From Brachypterus glaber (taxonomy: Eukaryota > Arthropoda > Insecta > Coleoptera > Kateretidae), in contig OY294050.1 of assembly GCA_958510825.1 (NCBI GenBank), positions 3,325,340 to 3,389,339 of the forward strand: a DNA stretch of 64,000 nucleotides, given 5' to 3'. Shown here one piece after another: positions 42,241 through 53,290 of the stretch. Each line of letters begins with the position of its first letter. Within the stretch, counting starts at the first letter, position 1. Position numbers and translations under genes: made by a program. The notes below the pieces were generated by a model, which made no database searches, was not told where the DNA came from, and worked only from the letters and a program-made list of their open reading frames with translations.

Positions 42241-42994
42241 ATAATTTTGGCGAAGGCGCTTACATTATTGTTTACGTGTATAAAATAGTAAATAGTGACA
42301 TTTTTTTTTAAATTAGTGTAAAAATATTAGGACTGGGTCCGAAAGGGTTAAAAATAAAAACTCCTGTTACATGTTTGGCACTGAAATCCCTTTACTTCCT
42401 AATTGTTAAAAATTTGATTGTACTTTCACCCTAATTTGCCAAGAAAGTTGTTAAAGCTCTTGTGTTAAGTTTATTTGGAGCATTACTCAGTTACCAGGAT
42501 TTTAAAGCGCAGGGTTAATCTATACACAGTAATTTGGTGGAAGTTAGATCAAGTTTATGTAAGTTTATTTTATAGTGTACATACACACACATAAATATCT
42601 TTTAAATCAAGTAAATGTTTACTTGTAAGAAATAAAACATTTTCTTATGGTACCAGATATTATAATGTACCAAGTACTAAATTCCAAAAGATTTAAATAA
42701 TATTTTTTTGTATTGTTTCATACTGCCGTGTTAGTTCGACAGAATTTAACTATAATTTAACAAAATGATTTTGTAGAAATAACAGACTCGTCCCTTCATT
42801 TATTAAAGACGTAGTTTAAGACAATAATATTTATTTTTTTTTTGCGAACTAACATCTTTTCCTTTAATAAACCAAATTATGGGCAAATTAATAATATATA
42901 TGTAATAAAAATTATTAAAACAAAACTTATTTTTTTTTAAGACAAAATTTTTACGTATTGAATATAATTCATCTAATGGAACAAAATATGTCCA
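42241..42994. other. Unassigned AT-rich DNA
   Basis: No recognised feature. Confidence 0.35.
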
Positions 42995-43341
42995 AATAAA
43001 TAATTTTTATCCAATACATACAGATAATAAGACAATTACCAGCTTTATTTTAAATAGATAAACTCAATAATAACCCCCGCGTGGCTTTTACTTTATTGAG
43101 TGGATAATTATTTATTTTACCCACTCAACTGTCACTTGTCAAATTATTTTCTTGTAAATGTCATTAAAATTTTTAATAAAAATATGAATTCCTAAGCTAT
43201 TTATTGGATAAAACCTTGTACCTTGGCACTCATGGGTAAACCGATATTGCCCTCTCGAAAATTAACCTGCTTGGCTAACGCCTCGTTAATTTTCTCATGG
43301 GCACAATCCTACTTTACCCACTAGTACCATAAATAACTATT
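42995..43341 (-). repeat. D-family foldback repeat, copy 2
   Basis: Reverse complement of D1 (14513-14864) over the whole unit: ATCCAATACATACAGATAAT, CTTTATTGAGTGGATAATTA, ACCCACTCAACTGTCACTTG, the foldback GATATTGCCCTCTCG with AATTAACCTGC, and AGTACCATAAATAACTAT. Confidence 0.87.
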
Positions 43342-44812
43342 GTTGGATTAAATTATAGTATATACTCATCTTTCGCCAAGCCAACTAAGTTTAGTGTTTT
43401 TTAGAAATAAAGATCTCTTACAATCTAACTGGAGGCCATACATAAATGAGGCTATATTAATTTTATTTTTTACAAGATAAATATTTTTTTTTTAAGTCTG
43501 ACACGCTGAAAGAAACCTGAGATAAAAGGGGAGTCAAATGAAAAAAAATAGGTACATTTAAAGCAGGAACATTATTTTGCTACAGTCGCCCATTTATATT
43601 ATATTCTAGTTTAAATATATACTATATTTCTAACCTAAATTAGCATCTAGAGAGTTGGAAATGTCATTTTCTTATGTGGTTAGAGCATAATTTTATTCAC
43701 AAGCATAAATAAATAACACATTACCTTGTAAAATTCACAATTTTAAACAGAAATTACAGTAACAACAAACGTCTAATTTAGTGGTGCCATCTAGTACGGA
43801 AATGTATAAATTTATAATATTTAAATTATAATTTATAATAAGTGACTCGTTGTTATTTTCTATTATTGGTCTCGGTTTGAACAATACAATATTATATAAA
43901 TAAATATTATTTTTTTATTATTTTTATTAGAAATAAACAAGAATTTTAGGTGATTTTATTCGCAAACCACAGCTATCTACTGACGAGGCGATTGTTTCGC
44001 CATCTATGAGGCATAACCATAAGCGCCAAAACAGGTTAGAAACGAATTCATATCTAACTTAGTTTTTTTTCTGTTTCTATAAAGTTTAAATATACATGGA
44101 TTTTTTTCAGTAGATGAAATCATTAAAAGCTTAAAATGTTACATGTTCATTTATCTTATGAAGCGCTTTTTCATAATCAATAACTGTACCTATGTAATAC
44201 GATTTTTTATTCAGTTTATTTACATTTGATTAAAATAAAAAATATGTTGAGCATTTTATTCTGTATGCAAAATCGCTGATATTTATTCGGAAAAAAACTG
44301 TCTTGTAGTCATTATGTCTGTTGCTCAGTATATAGTGAAAATTTGTTATCACTTGAGAACGTGTTAATTTACAGACTTCAAACATATGTCTAAGTCAGAT
44401 AAAAAAAACTATGCCTTCTATAACTCTTCTAACTTAGGATATAGCGACTTTTAATTAACAAAACGAAACGAGAGCTAGTGGAATGCTAATTTTAGGGGTA
44501 AATAAGGGGGTAGAAGGAAAAAAGGGATATCACTAACCTTGTTGTGATACTTTGAGCGATGTTCTGTGCACAGATGTTATTGTTGAGGTTTGTGAGGAGA
44601 ATATAGGTTGGGAACGAGAGTATTTGACGATCACGAATAGGTTCTAAAAACAAAATATTAACGACTTTTCGAATATTAAACGACTGAATTTATTTCTAGC
44701 GCACTACGAACGACTCGCTAGGTACCTTTCACCAGCTTTTTACGAAATAGTTTTTTCTTTCATTTTTTTTTAAATTTTGACTTCTGCACTTTAAAATGGA
44801 CTACAATTGATC
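43342..44812. other. Unassigned DNA
   Basis: Mostly AT-rich. GACACGCTGAAAGAAACCTG (43500) resembles sequence at 30540. No gene or complete element was recognised. Confidence 0.35.
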
Positions 44813-44991
44813 TATACTGGAAATTCAATAAAACCTGCAGTGACTCATACCTCTGCTGCTTTAGTATAACAGGTCAGCCATTGCGAAGCTTCGACGAAAT
44901 TACGCGAGTCGCACCCGAACTGGTATGATCTTCGCCTTTTATCACACATTCCAAACTTAGTCACTGCAGGTTTTATTGAATTTCCAGTATA
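44813..44991. mobile_element. MITE X (179 bp including TA flanks)
   Basis: TACTGGAAATTCAATAAAAC, then CTGCAGTGACT, is a perfect mirror of AGTCACTGCAGG, then TTTTATTGAATTTCCAGTA: terminal repeats of about 31 bp. TA lies outside both tips, consistent with a Tc1/mariner-like MITE. The centre holds a CpG-rich patch (GCGAAGCTTCGACGAAATTA). Confidence 0.92.
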
Positions 44992-45311
44992 ACTTCTTCA
45001 AAGTTTTTTTTTTGTAATTCAGTGTAAATATTGCCGTTATTAAAAAGTTAAGTATCAATTAATGCCTATGGCATGATTAAATTATGAAGAAATAATTGTC
45101 TTTATTCATTTTCAAGTTTCTTAAATGGATAAACTTTTTTAAAAAGTTTCAAGCGATTTAACGCCCGATTTATGAAAATACCACTTCTTAAACTGATTTG
45201 CCAAGTAACAAAATTTAAGATTTATTTTCTGTAGTTTTATTTTTATTTAGTTTTTCTCATAATTCTCAAATGCAGATATGAATGTATTTATGTACACGAT
45301 TGAAAAATTTA

Positions 45312-45333
45312 GTGATAAGATTATAATCTTATC
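45312..45333. repeat. Perfect 22-bp palindrome
   Basis: TGATAAGATTATAATCTTAT plus CA is fully self-complementary, a few bases before foldback Y. Confidence 0.9.
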
Positions 45334-45340
45334 AGGGGTA

Positions 45341-45524
45341 ATATCATAAGTGATACTAGGTTAGGTATCGGTGGTTTTTTACATAAATTTTACGAATATT
45401 AATCCCAATGACGAAAATGCAACGACTGCTTTAGCAGGAGTTGCATTTTCCAAAAATTGGGATTAATATGAGTAAAATTTGAAAAAAAAGCACCGGTAAC
45501 TAACCTAGTATCACGAATTGATAT
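45341..45524. mobile_element. Foldback element Y (184 bp)
   Basis: ATATCATAAGTGATACTAGG, then TTAGG, mirrors CCTAGTATCACGAATTGATA. The arms continue with CGGTGG/CACCGG, ATTTTACGAATATTAATCCC/GGGATTAATATGAG and GAAAATGCAAC/GTTGCATTTTC around a short centre. The right arm contains ACCGGTAACTAACCT, also found next to hammerhead-like cassette 2. Confidence 0.88.
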
Positions 45525-45689
45525 TTAGGGAGAGAATATAATTTATATTTAATACACATACCTCTTAATTATAACGTATTAATCCACAAATAAATTATAT
45601 TTTATAAATTAAAAATCAAACAATATACACGATTTTAGATTAGAGAAAAGATTAGAGAAAAGAAGAGTAAAAAGAACCAACGCGTAAGT

Positions 45690-45746
45690 GAAAATACCTA
45701 AGACCTTCCAAATACCAGTTAAATGCTCTACTGAGCTATCGTGGAA
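45690..45746 (-). pseudogene. tRNA-like fragment (5' half)
   Basis: The minus strand reads CACGATAGCTCAGTAGAGCA, then TTTAACTGG: a D-arm with A-box form (TAGCTCAGTAGAGC), followed by an anticodon-arm-like stretch. The T arm is not recognisable. Either a degenerate tRNA or the head of a second SINE family. Confidence 0.5.
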
Positions 45747-45749
45747 GTA

Positions 45750-46299
45750 AAATATTTACATTATTATTAACATGCAGTAAAAAAACTTAATGAAAATATT
45801 TTTAAAACTATAGTATAAACGAAAAAAAATCACAGAATTTACCTTTTTCTAATATATAGGGTAATATTTCATAACATTTAAATAATATACAAATTGGTAA
45901 AATCACACTATGTTTAATGTAAAATTTCAGGTTTTTGCACAAAACTTAGTCCACTTTATTTAAAACTTTCTTTTCTAACGGAAAAATTTTTATGATTCCA
46001 ATTTATTTTTCTATAAAGTACTTTCTATTTGGGTCATGAAGCTTTTTCTGCGTTAAATGGTTTACTTTTTTAATTTGTAGAGTATACATTTAAGCCTTTT
46101 GCCTAAAGGCAAAGGAGGTTGAAATCAAACTACATATTTTTTTAATTAAGTTTGCTATATAGGTTTTAAGGGAGTTTTTGCAAGTTTTAATGCTTTATGT
46201 TTATCTAAAAATAGAGTTTTTAAAATTTTAAGGATTTATTTTACATGAAATAAAAATTGACAAAATTAAAAATTGATAGTAATAATTACATTTTACATT
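45750..46299. other. Unassigned AT-rich DNA
   Basis: No recognised feature. Confidence 0.35.
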
Positions 46300-46301
46300 T
46301 T

Positions 46302-46563
46302 TTGTTTAACCTCGTATTATTCTACTTAATTAAGCATCCCCTAAGTCCAGGACTTGTGTGGGCTAGTAGTAGAGGGAACCACCGGCTTTAATCGACTTTC
46401 GAACCAGTTTATAGGAAGTGTCCGCTTCACTTACGCCTTCGCCAAATTTCAATTATTAATTAACTGAAAAAGGCAAATCGGCGCCGGTGAGAATCGAACT
46501 CACGCTATTTGGGTAGTAAACTCGACAAGTACGACGCGGTAGTCCACTATACCAATCCTCCCA
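46302..46563 (-). mobile_element. tRNA-derived SINE, copy c
   Basis: The full-length minus-strand copy runs from GGGAGGATTGGTATAGTGGA (A-box region) through GAGTTCGATTCTCACCGGCG (B box) to CGAGGTTAAAC. High identity to copies a and b. Confidence 0.92.
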
Positions 46564-46590
46564 CAGTCCACTACACCAATCCTTCCACAC
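46564..46590 (-). repeat. Partial duplication of the SINE head
   Basis: CAGTCCACTACACCAATCCT, then TCCCAC, repeats the last bases of the SINE (AGTCCACTATACCAATCCTC) immediately upstream of its 5' end: a 27-bp tandem duplication of the tRNA start. Confidence 0.88.
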
Positions 46591-46668
46591 TTATAATTTT
46601 TATAAGACCACAAAAATCTAATTCGTTTTAAATATTGATTCTTCAATCCGGATACGTTTTTTTTTATA

Positions 46669-46868
46669 NNNNNNNNNNNNNNNNNNNNNNNNNNNNNNNN
46701 NNNNNNNNNNNNNNNNNNNNNNNNNNNNNNNNNNNNNNNNNNNNNNNNNNNNNNNNNNNNNNNNNNNNNNNNNNNNNNNNNNNNNNNNNNNNNNNNNNNN
46801 NNNNNNNNNNNNNNNNNNNNNNNNNNNNNNNNNNNNNNNNNNNNNNNNNNNNNNNNNNNNNNNNNNNN
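46669..46868. other. Assembly gap (200 N)
   Basis: Exactly 200 N, probably an arbitrary scaffold gap length. It is flanked by a T-run (TTTTTTTTTATA) and an A-run. The apparent frame across it is an artefact. Confidence 0.99.
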
Positions 46869-47689
46869 AAAAAAAATTGTTTATTTTTCTAATCGAAAAG
46901 TGTCGAAATTGATTCGTTTTATGTGTTTTAAGCTAAAGGTAACATAAAAACTACAGTTTAAAAAAAAATGTTTTGGGCCTTAAAGGATTAACCTAACTTT
47001 AGGCTAAAGTCGAGTAAAATTTACCTTCTTTCCTACTAAAGCATGCAAAAAAATAAAATTGTACTTATAGAGATTTAAAACATGATTTTATCAAGGATTT
47101 ATTTATCCAGGTTTATATAAGAAATCCATGAAAGTAGGAAAAGTGTTATCTACTTCACCAATCCAATAATTTCGGTCAGTTTTATTACAGTTTTGTGACA
47201 GCTCACCTTCTATAAAAAAACACAAGGAAAAAGCTATAAATGCGCACTTTTTTTAGATGAGATCAGCAGATAAATTTGCTATCTCTTTTTGATAATTTCC
47301 CCTTTAAATTCCAACAAGAGCAAATAAAAAGTTAGTGAGTATGTATCATAGTATGCTATGTAGTTCTGTAATCTCCGTTGTGGTGGCAGATAGGGGCGGG
47401 CATGTTGTTAGGGTGGAAATCCAACGAATGACCCATAAAGGTAAAACAACTGGTAAAACATTGTATTATAATAATATTAAGACGAACGATTTTTACTCTT
47501 GTATACGGTTAAAATTACTTTATCTTCTGGTCCTTTTTTTTTGAAAAACAAAAAAAAAATCAAAAAAAAATTAAAAAAAAAAAAACTTCAAAAAACTTTT
47601 TATTTTCTTTTTACAAAAACGAAAATATTTCGAAACGAAAAATTAATTTTTTAAAAAAAGTTTAAGGCCCACATCTTTTTTGTTTTCTG
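46869..47689. other. Unassigned AT-rich DNA with A-runs
   Basis: 47540-47650 is nearly all A with occasional C/T. The 69-codon frame at 47335 has no recognisable motif. Confidence 0.4.
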
Positions 47690-47950
47690 GTGAATTAATT
47701 TTAAAAATAGGGATCTTTCCTTTACAGAACTTGATTTTTCCTAAAAATTTCAATTCAATCGGACTATTGGTTCTTGAGTTATCGTGTCCACAAAAAGCGT
47801 GAAATCGGACGGACAGACGGACAGACGGACAGACGGACAGACGGACAGACGTACAGGCGGACAGACGGACAGACGGACAGACCGACAGACGGACACACGG
47901 ACACACGGACAGACCGACAGAAATTTTTATTTTTTTTTTTCATGAAACAC
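47690..47950 (+). repeat. N-type repeat with (CGGACAGA)n
   Basis: ACTTGATTTTTCCTAAAAAT, TTGAGTTATCGTGTCCACAA, then the array, then TTTTTCATGAAACACATTTA, the same order as 11120-11280 and 56110-56240. The array at 47806-47921 has an 8-bp unit CGGACAGA, with GTACAGGC and CGGACACA variants. Confidence 0.85.
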
Positions 47951-47979
47951 ATTTATGTCTGTGACACCATTTCACCGAT

Positions 47980-48265
47980 GGGAGGATTGGTGTAGTGGAC
48001 TACCGCGTCATACTTGACGAGTTTACTACCCAAATAGCGTGAGTTCGATTCTCACCGGCACCGATTTGCCTTTTTCAGTTAATTAATAATTTAAATTTGG
48101 CGAAGGCGTAAGTGAAGCGGACACTTCCTATAAATTGGTTCGAAAGTCAATTAAAGCCGGTGGTTCCCTCTACTACTAGCCCACACAAGTCCTGGACTTA
48201 GGGGATGCTTAATTAAGTAGAATAGTACGAGGGTAAACAAAAATGTTATGTTATGTTATGTTAAA
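47980..48265 (+). mobile_element. tRNA-derived SINE, copy b, with (ATGTT)n tail
   Basis: Starts GGGAGGATTGGTGTAGTGG, has GAGTTCGATTCTCACCGGCA (B box), and ends GTACGAGGGTAAACAAAAAT followed by about four GTTAT/ATGTT units (48243-48263). The pentamer tail is the best view of this SINE's 3' end in the window. Confidence 0.93.
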
Positions 48266-48555
48266 AGATATATCTCATGTTCTTACAATTTATTTAAAAT
48301 AAGTCTCAATCCCAATTGTTATTTAAAAAAAAAACTTATATTTTGTCACACTCTATAGAAAGTCAGAAGGGCATAGAGTAAGTAAAATGACGCGTCCGTT
48401 GTATTGTAATCATGGTTGCCAACTGGCCCGGCACTAAAAAGTTGAATGACTTTCGAACCCGGATTATTTTACTTTATGTACGCATCTCCCGGAATTCTCT
48501 TCTTATACAATTTGGTAAGTTAAAGAAGGCTGTGATAAAAGTCCAGGAAACTAGA

Positions 48556-49114
48556 TAGTCGGAGAGCTGGTGACCATTTTTGTTTCATTATTTTCTCCCG
48601 GCTGTCTTAAAGTACATTCAAATCAAGCCATCTCCAAATTTCTAGGCTCCGGATCCGGTTCCATACGGTTCTAGAAGCTCCAAAAGCTCTGGCAATGAGC
48701 TATCAAAAAATCTATTTTTAATTTGCCAAGTCATATACATTAAATTTATTACATTCAGATTAAGCTATTTTCACACACAATAATTCTGGGGGGGTAAGAA
48801 CAGTCTTTAAAAAGTGCCATATGTGATACTTAATTTTTAAAGAAATGAGAATTTATGAAAAAATTACTTGGAAGTTCTATAGTTCTATGTATGAAATAAA
48901 CTTTTTAAAAACATTTTTTACCCTTTGGCCTGCAGAATCATTGTGTAAAACTGAAAATATACCAATCTAAATGTAATAAATGTAATAAATGCGAATGTGT
49001 TTGAATTGGTAAGTTAAAAATATATTTTCCCACCGCTTAGGGGCTTCTAGCACCCAAGGGATAGCTTAATTTGAATGTACTTTAAGACGTATATAAAACA
49101 CAGCTCTTAGACTA
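48556..49114. mobile_element. E element, copy 2 (uninterrupted)
   Basis: Left TAGTCGGAGAGCTGGTGACC, TTTCTCCCGGCTG and GGCTCCGGATCCGGTTCC; right AATTTGAATGTACTTTAAGA and CAGCTCTTAGACTA. Its middle runs straight through GAATTGGTAAGTTAAAAATA, where copy 1 carries B1, so it documents the empty site. Confidence 0.85.
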
Positions 49115-49330
49115 AGAGTTAACTTACTAGTAAATTATTTTATTTCTCTAAAAAAATACACCCCACATCCTTTATTATTTGTGAGCAGTATTTCATTCTA
49201 GGCATTATACATTTCTTTTAATGCCCACATCGCTCTCCAAAGTATCTATCTTATTACACGGTTCGCCGTTATTCACTTTCAGCTCGAAATTCAAAAATAG
49301 TTTTTTTGTACAACTTGTTTACATATAATA

Positions 49331-49576
49331 TGCCCTCCTTAGTTAAAACGTCCTAACTAATTACTATTTTCCCTAATTTTTTTTGGATAAATGGCCAAAT
49401 TTCCTGACTTGCAGGTTTCAATTTAAATTTGCTTGACTTTTTCCTGACTTCCCTGTTTTCCCTGACTGGTGGGGACCCTGGAGAATTGATAAATATGGCA
49501 TATAGAACAACAGGTATATGCAGATAAGCTGAAAATGACAAAAATGTTAGTTAGGACGTTTTAACTAAGAAGGGCA
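49331..49576. mobile_element. MITE Z (246 bp)
   Basis: TGCCCTCCTTAGTTAAAACG, then TCCTAACTA, mirrors TAGTTAGGACG, then TTTTAACTAAGAAGGGCA: 29-bp terminal repeats with one mismatch. Inside are several TTCCTGACTT/TTCCCTGACT words (49400-49470), again a short motif repeated within a non-autonomous element. Confidence 0.9.
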
Positions 49577-49699
49577 GTAATGTAAATATCAGTTTAAATT
49601 TAACAAACTATTGGGTTTTAAATCGCAAAAAAGTTTCACATGAAATCCATAACTTTTGAATTGGCCTCAGAAATAACGCGTGTGTAAAAAATCATACAT

Positions 49700-49957
49700 A
49701 AAAAAAGAACTCCTTGAACCAAGCACACATGTCTTTCTATATGTTCAAAACCATATTCTCCTGTTTTAAGGCTAGCGTTTCTTTGAACCAAAGACAATGT
49801 CCTTGAATAAATAGGGCGGATCTTCATTCAAAAACCCGTGCTCTTCTCAAGGACATAATTGACTTCGTTTAAAAGAAATCCTAGCCTTGAAAGAAGAGAA
49901 AATAGCTTTGAACATATCGAAAGACAGGTGTCCTTGGTCCAAGGAATCTTTATTTTC
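49700..49957. mobile_element. Long hairpin AA (about 250 bp)
   Basis: AACTCCTTGAACCAAG with CTTGGTCCAAGGAAT, ATGTCTTTCTATATGTTCAA with TTGAACATATCGAAAGACA, and GGCTAGCGTTTCTTT with AAAGAAATCCTAGCC: arms of about 120 bp meet around 49828. Reverse-strand frames on both arms are by-products. Confidence 0.85.
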
Positions 49958-50377
49958 AGTGTAAGGAATCTTACTTTTCTCAGACTAAAGCTGAAGTAGG
50001 CTGTGCTATAAGGATAAATGGCAAACACTTCTTCGTAAATACCAAAACAAATCTTTACATTTATGTTTATAGCAGTTTATAATGGAACAAATATTTTCGG
50101 TCCTAAGGCGCTTACTACTTGCTTAAAAATATGTTCATTTTAAATTCAGGGTTTAGACTGCTACACTTGGCCTATCTACATTTATTTCCTCCTTTGTTCG
50201 CTCTCTGAAATATAACTTGACATAGCTCATATGATTTGATTTCGTTTTTAAGGAAAGAAGTGAATTGGGTTTTGGGTTAAACACTCAAACTAATAAGAAT
50301 TTACACACTCATAGATACCGGGTGTCCCAACTCTATTTACCCAACGATTTTTTCGAAAACTTCTGCTAAAATCATCT

Positions 50378-50492
50378 TAAATAAGACAACTTTAACTATC
50401 TTTTAGCGTATATTTGATACTTTCAGCTCTTAAAATGTGGGCAGTGGGCATAGGAGGACTCTTTTTAATGGAAAGGAGGTCGTGTGATACAT
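50378..50492 (+). mobile_element. M2 element, internal fragment
   Basis: TAAATAAGACAACTTTAACT, ATCTTTTAGCGTATATTTGA, CTCTTAAAATGTGGGCAGTG and GGTCGTGTGATACAT match the M2 left half. The usual tip is replaced by ACCGGGTGTCCCAACTC at 50325, a tip of another element type. Confidence 0.75.
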
Positions 50493-51138
50493 TAAGAAGA
50501 AAAAATTTTAACCTGTCAAAGTTTATATCTGTAATTTTATGTAGAAAATTGTATTTATGTATTTAAAATAGGATGTATAACGTCCAACTTTATGGTAAAA
50601 TGTTTGTAGATGTGTTGACAGATGAGAAACTTTTTAATTTTAATGTGTAAGTAAAATTTTTTTTTGCATAGTGCAGAAAATATTTTGCTCATACATTAAT
50701 TTATTGTTGTTAATTATGCTAATTCAGTATTGATTAATTAAAGGTTCGAAAACAATAGAAAGGCCCCATCGAAACGTCACAAATTAGAGAAAAGAAGTTT
50801 TTGAATTGAATACCCCCGATACATTTATAGATGGCTAATGTACGATGTAGGAAATTAAATTTTTTCAAAAATTCTATAGTCCATACAAAATCGTTAAATT
50901 GTCAAATAAAGGCCTAATGGATTAATTATGCAAATTGATATTAAAATCAAAGGCTAACGTTACTTTTGCTCAAACAATAAATAAATTAATGGAACATTTT
51001 AATTAATTTGACCGTAATTGGTATTAATTTGGCTTTATTTCATTTTAATTATATATTTCTAATTTTAAATGATTAATACACAGTATACACTGAAAACTTG
51101 TACCGTTTTAAATACTGAACAAATTGTATATATAGGTG
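50493..51138. other. Unassigned AT-rich DNA
   Basis: AAAGGCCCCATCGAAACGTC at about 50759-50778 resembles the second half of the hammerhead-like cassettes, but no CTGANGA precedes it. No other feature. Confidence 0.35.
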
Positions 51139-51184
51139 AGGGAACGTTCAAGTATTACGTAATGTAAATTTTGATCATTTTGGT
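51139..51184 (-). mobile_element. M1 MITE, end fragment
   Basis: GGGAACGTTCAAGTATTACG, then TAATG and AAATTTTGATCATTTTGG. The rest of the element is missing, like the fragment at 37811. Confidence 0.85.
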
Positions 51185-51892
51185 TGTATTTATTACAATT
51201 TTATGTTGTTTACCTCTTATTCTATAACTGATTGTTGTATCGTATAACATATTTATATTATATCATATTACAAAATATGGTTGGCGCCTATATTACAACA
51301 ACATTTCTATCAGTGAAGTTATTACAGTAACATTATGTTTTACTGTAACAACATTTAATAATTTAAGTTGCTTAGGGTTCCGTAAAAAGATGGCAGTGTG
51401 AGCTAGACTATATTTGAAACAAAAAAAAAACACTAAAATAGTTAGCTAAAAAAGATTTTACAAAAAAAGTTTTTCGCTTAAAAAAGTGTAAAATAAAAAT
51501 CGCCCAAGAAATTTTTGAAAAATAAAAAAAACATTCAGTAAAAAATATTACCTAAAACAATTGTGACAAACGAAAGTTTACCTACTACGCTTTTTGATTT
51601 CCAGTCAAAATGCACTTTTATCCCTAACAATAATTTTAAGTAATTTTAAAATAAGTTTTAATGAAAAGTACGCTGAATGGAAAATGTTTTAGCCTATGCA
51701 ATTGCTATACAGATAGATAATTGAGATAAGTTGAATATTCAAAGAGTAAAATGTAGATATTCATCCGCTTATTTAAGCTCTAAATAACTTTGTTTGTACT
51801 GCTCGACTTAGCTAAAACACTGCTTCTGCATGACATTTTATACAAGAATATTTTAAGGCAGAAGCAACTCTTCACCCTACAATATACAGGGT
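51185..51892. other. Unassigned AT-rich DNA
   Basis: TTGCTTAGGGTTCCGTAAAA (51369) is a phrase also hinted at 32140. No further feature. Confidence 0.35.
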
Positions 51893-52100
51893 GTTTTTTT
51901 TTTAACCTGAAACTTTCAAATATCTCGAATACTATGCATTTTAGAAAAAAAGATGTAGAACAAAAGTTGTTTGTTTTATTGGGTGAAACTATAAAATAAA
52001 ATAAATAAATAAAATAAATAAATAAATAAATAAACGAAATGGTGTATTTATTATTTACGGATATTTACGTTTTCAAGGTAATTTCAAGGTCAACTTTGTT
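51893..52100 (+). repeat. Possible transposon tip with (AAAT)n
   Basis: ATACAGGGTGTTTTTTTTTT, then AACCTGAAACTTTC and ATATCTCGAATACTATGC, has the form of a mariner-like tip. An (AAAT)n/(AAATAAAAT) tract lies at 51992-52034. No opposite tip was found. Confidence 0.4.
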
Positions 52101-52207
52101 TTTTAAATAGAAACATATATTTTTTTACTGCTATTTAATTTTCCCCAAAAAAAATAAATATATTTTTTTAAAACTTTTTTTGATCGGACTTTTAGTTGCA
52201 GAGATAA

Positions 52208-52359
52208 GGGAACGTTCAAGTATTACGTAACGCTCCTAGGGGGGCGGAGGTCATTTTGGAGTATTACGTCCATGTTAATTGTATAGGAAAACAGCGTTAC
52301 AGGGGGGGTGGGGGTCCAAAAAGATCAAAATTTGTGTTACGTAATACTTGAACGTTCCT
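52208..52359 (+). mobile_element. M1 MITE, complete copy (152 bp)
   Basis: Tips GGGAACGTTCAAGTATTACG and CGTAATACTTGAACGTTCCT. TAA lies on both sides (52205-52207 and 52360-52362), the clearest 3-bp target duplication of the family. The interior is CTCCTAGGGGGG...CATTTTGGAGTATTACG...AGCGTTACAGGGGGGGTGGG. Confidence 0.9.
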
Positions 52360-52362
52360 TAA

Positions 52363-53217
52363 CACAGACATTTTTAACATAACCTCAAAAAACATACTTT
52401 TCGCAATGATATATCCAAAATTTGTTATTTGGTAGGCATGTTTTGGCAGTAGATGTCACAAATTATAAGTCGGAAGAAAATGTGATGATAAAAAGCCTTA
52501 AAAATATATTTTGACAAAGAAGAGAAACTTGACATATCCGAAAATGCTAAAAACACGTTTGCACAATTGCGGATTTGCCATTTCCCTAGATTTTAATTAA
52601 AGTCTCCACTCTTATTCTTGACAGAAAACGCGACATTAAGGCACAACCAAAAGGTGGTGCTGGTATAAGCTAAAATATAAGATACTTCGTTTTTGTTAAG
52701 TGGTGCAGTCGGTAGTGAATTTTACAAAACTTATGATTAAGCATAAACTCGTGCTCCGGCTGGTTTTTCCATATAAATTTTCGTGCGTATGCGGTTTGGT
52801 GCGCCGTATTTTCTCCAGTCCGAATAAAAATTTAATTAAATAATTCTGCGGGTATTTTTTATTTAAAAAACTAACATAACGCTAAGTAGAATGTACGAAT
52901 GTAATGTTGTAATTAAAAAATCTGAAATTATGATTAGCTATTTTTTGTAAAAAGATAATATTTGTCTAGAGAATTTTTATTTTCGGTTTTTAACTATACA
53001 CTGTAAAAAATGAGTGTATTATTTAAACTGAATCTTTAAATTTATTCTTTAAATTTACAATGACGACGTAATCTCCTATTATCCAGTTAAAATTGTAGTT
53101 CATTATTACGGTATGAAATTCGACAAAATTTTACAATCTTTTCTGTTATTAATCATTTTTTTTTAGTAAAAATAGTTTTCCTAGAAAAAATAAAAGTAAA
53201 AAAATAAAAAAAAGTAT
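52363..53217. other. Unassigned DNA
   Basis: No recognised feature. Confidence 0.35.
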
Positions 53218-53290
53218 TAGGATCGGCCAGGTTTGAACCCAGAACCTTCTGTGTGATACAACTAATACCAACTTAGCTAAACTATAATTT
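53218..53290 (-). pseudogene. tRNA-like sequence (tRNA-Val-like T arm and anticodon side)
   Basis: The minus strand contains TAGTTTAGCTAAGTTGGTAT (A-box-like), CACACAGAAGG and a good B box, GGTTCAAACC, ending CTGGCCGATCCTAATA. The CAGAAGG followed by a T arm resembles insect tRNA-Val, but the acceptor stem does not close. Likely a tRNA pseudogene or a SINE head. Confidence 0.55.

Noticed and set aside
43979..44015. CTGACGAGGCGATTGTTTCGCC as a hammerhead core
   Set aside because: A good CTGACGAG and stem II are present, but no GAAA block follows stem II.
46635..46892. Open frame spanning the N stretch
   Set aside because: It exists only because N is read as unknown residues.
47643..47995. 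Arg/Thr/Asp- and Ser/Val/Cys-rich frames
   Set aside because: Both come from the (CGGACAGA)n array.
50755..50780. CCATCGAAACGTC as a fifth cassette
   Set aside because: Lacks the CTGANGA half; similarity limited to one block.
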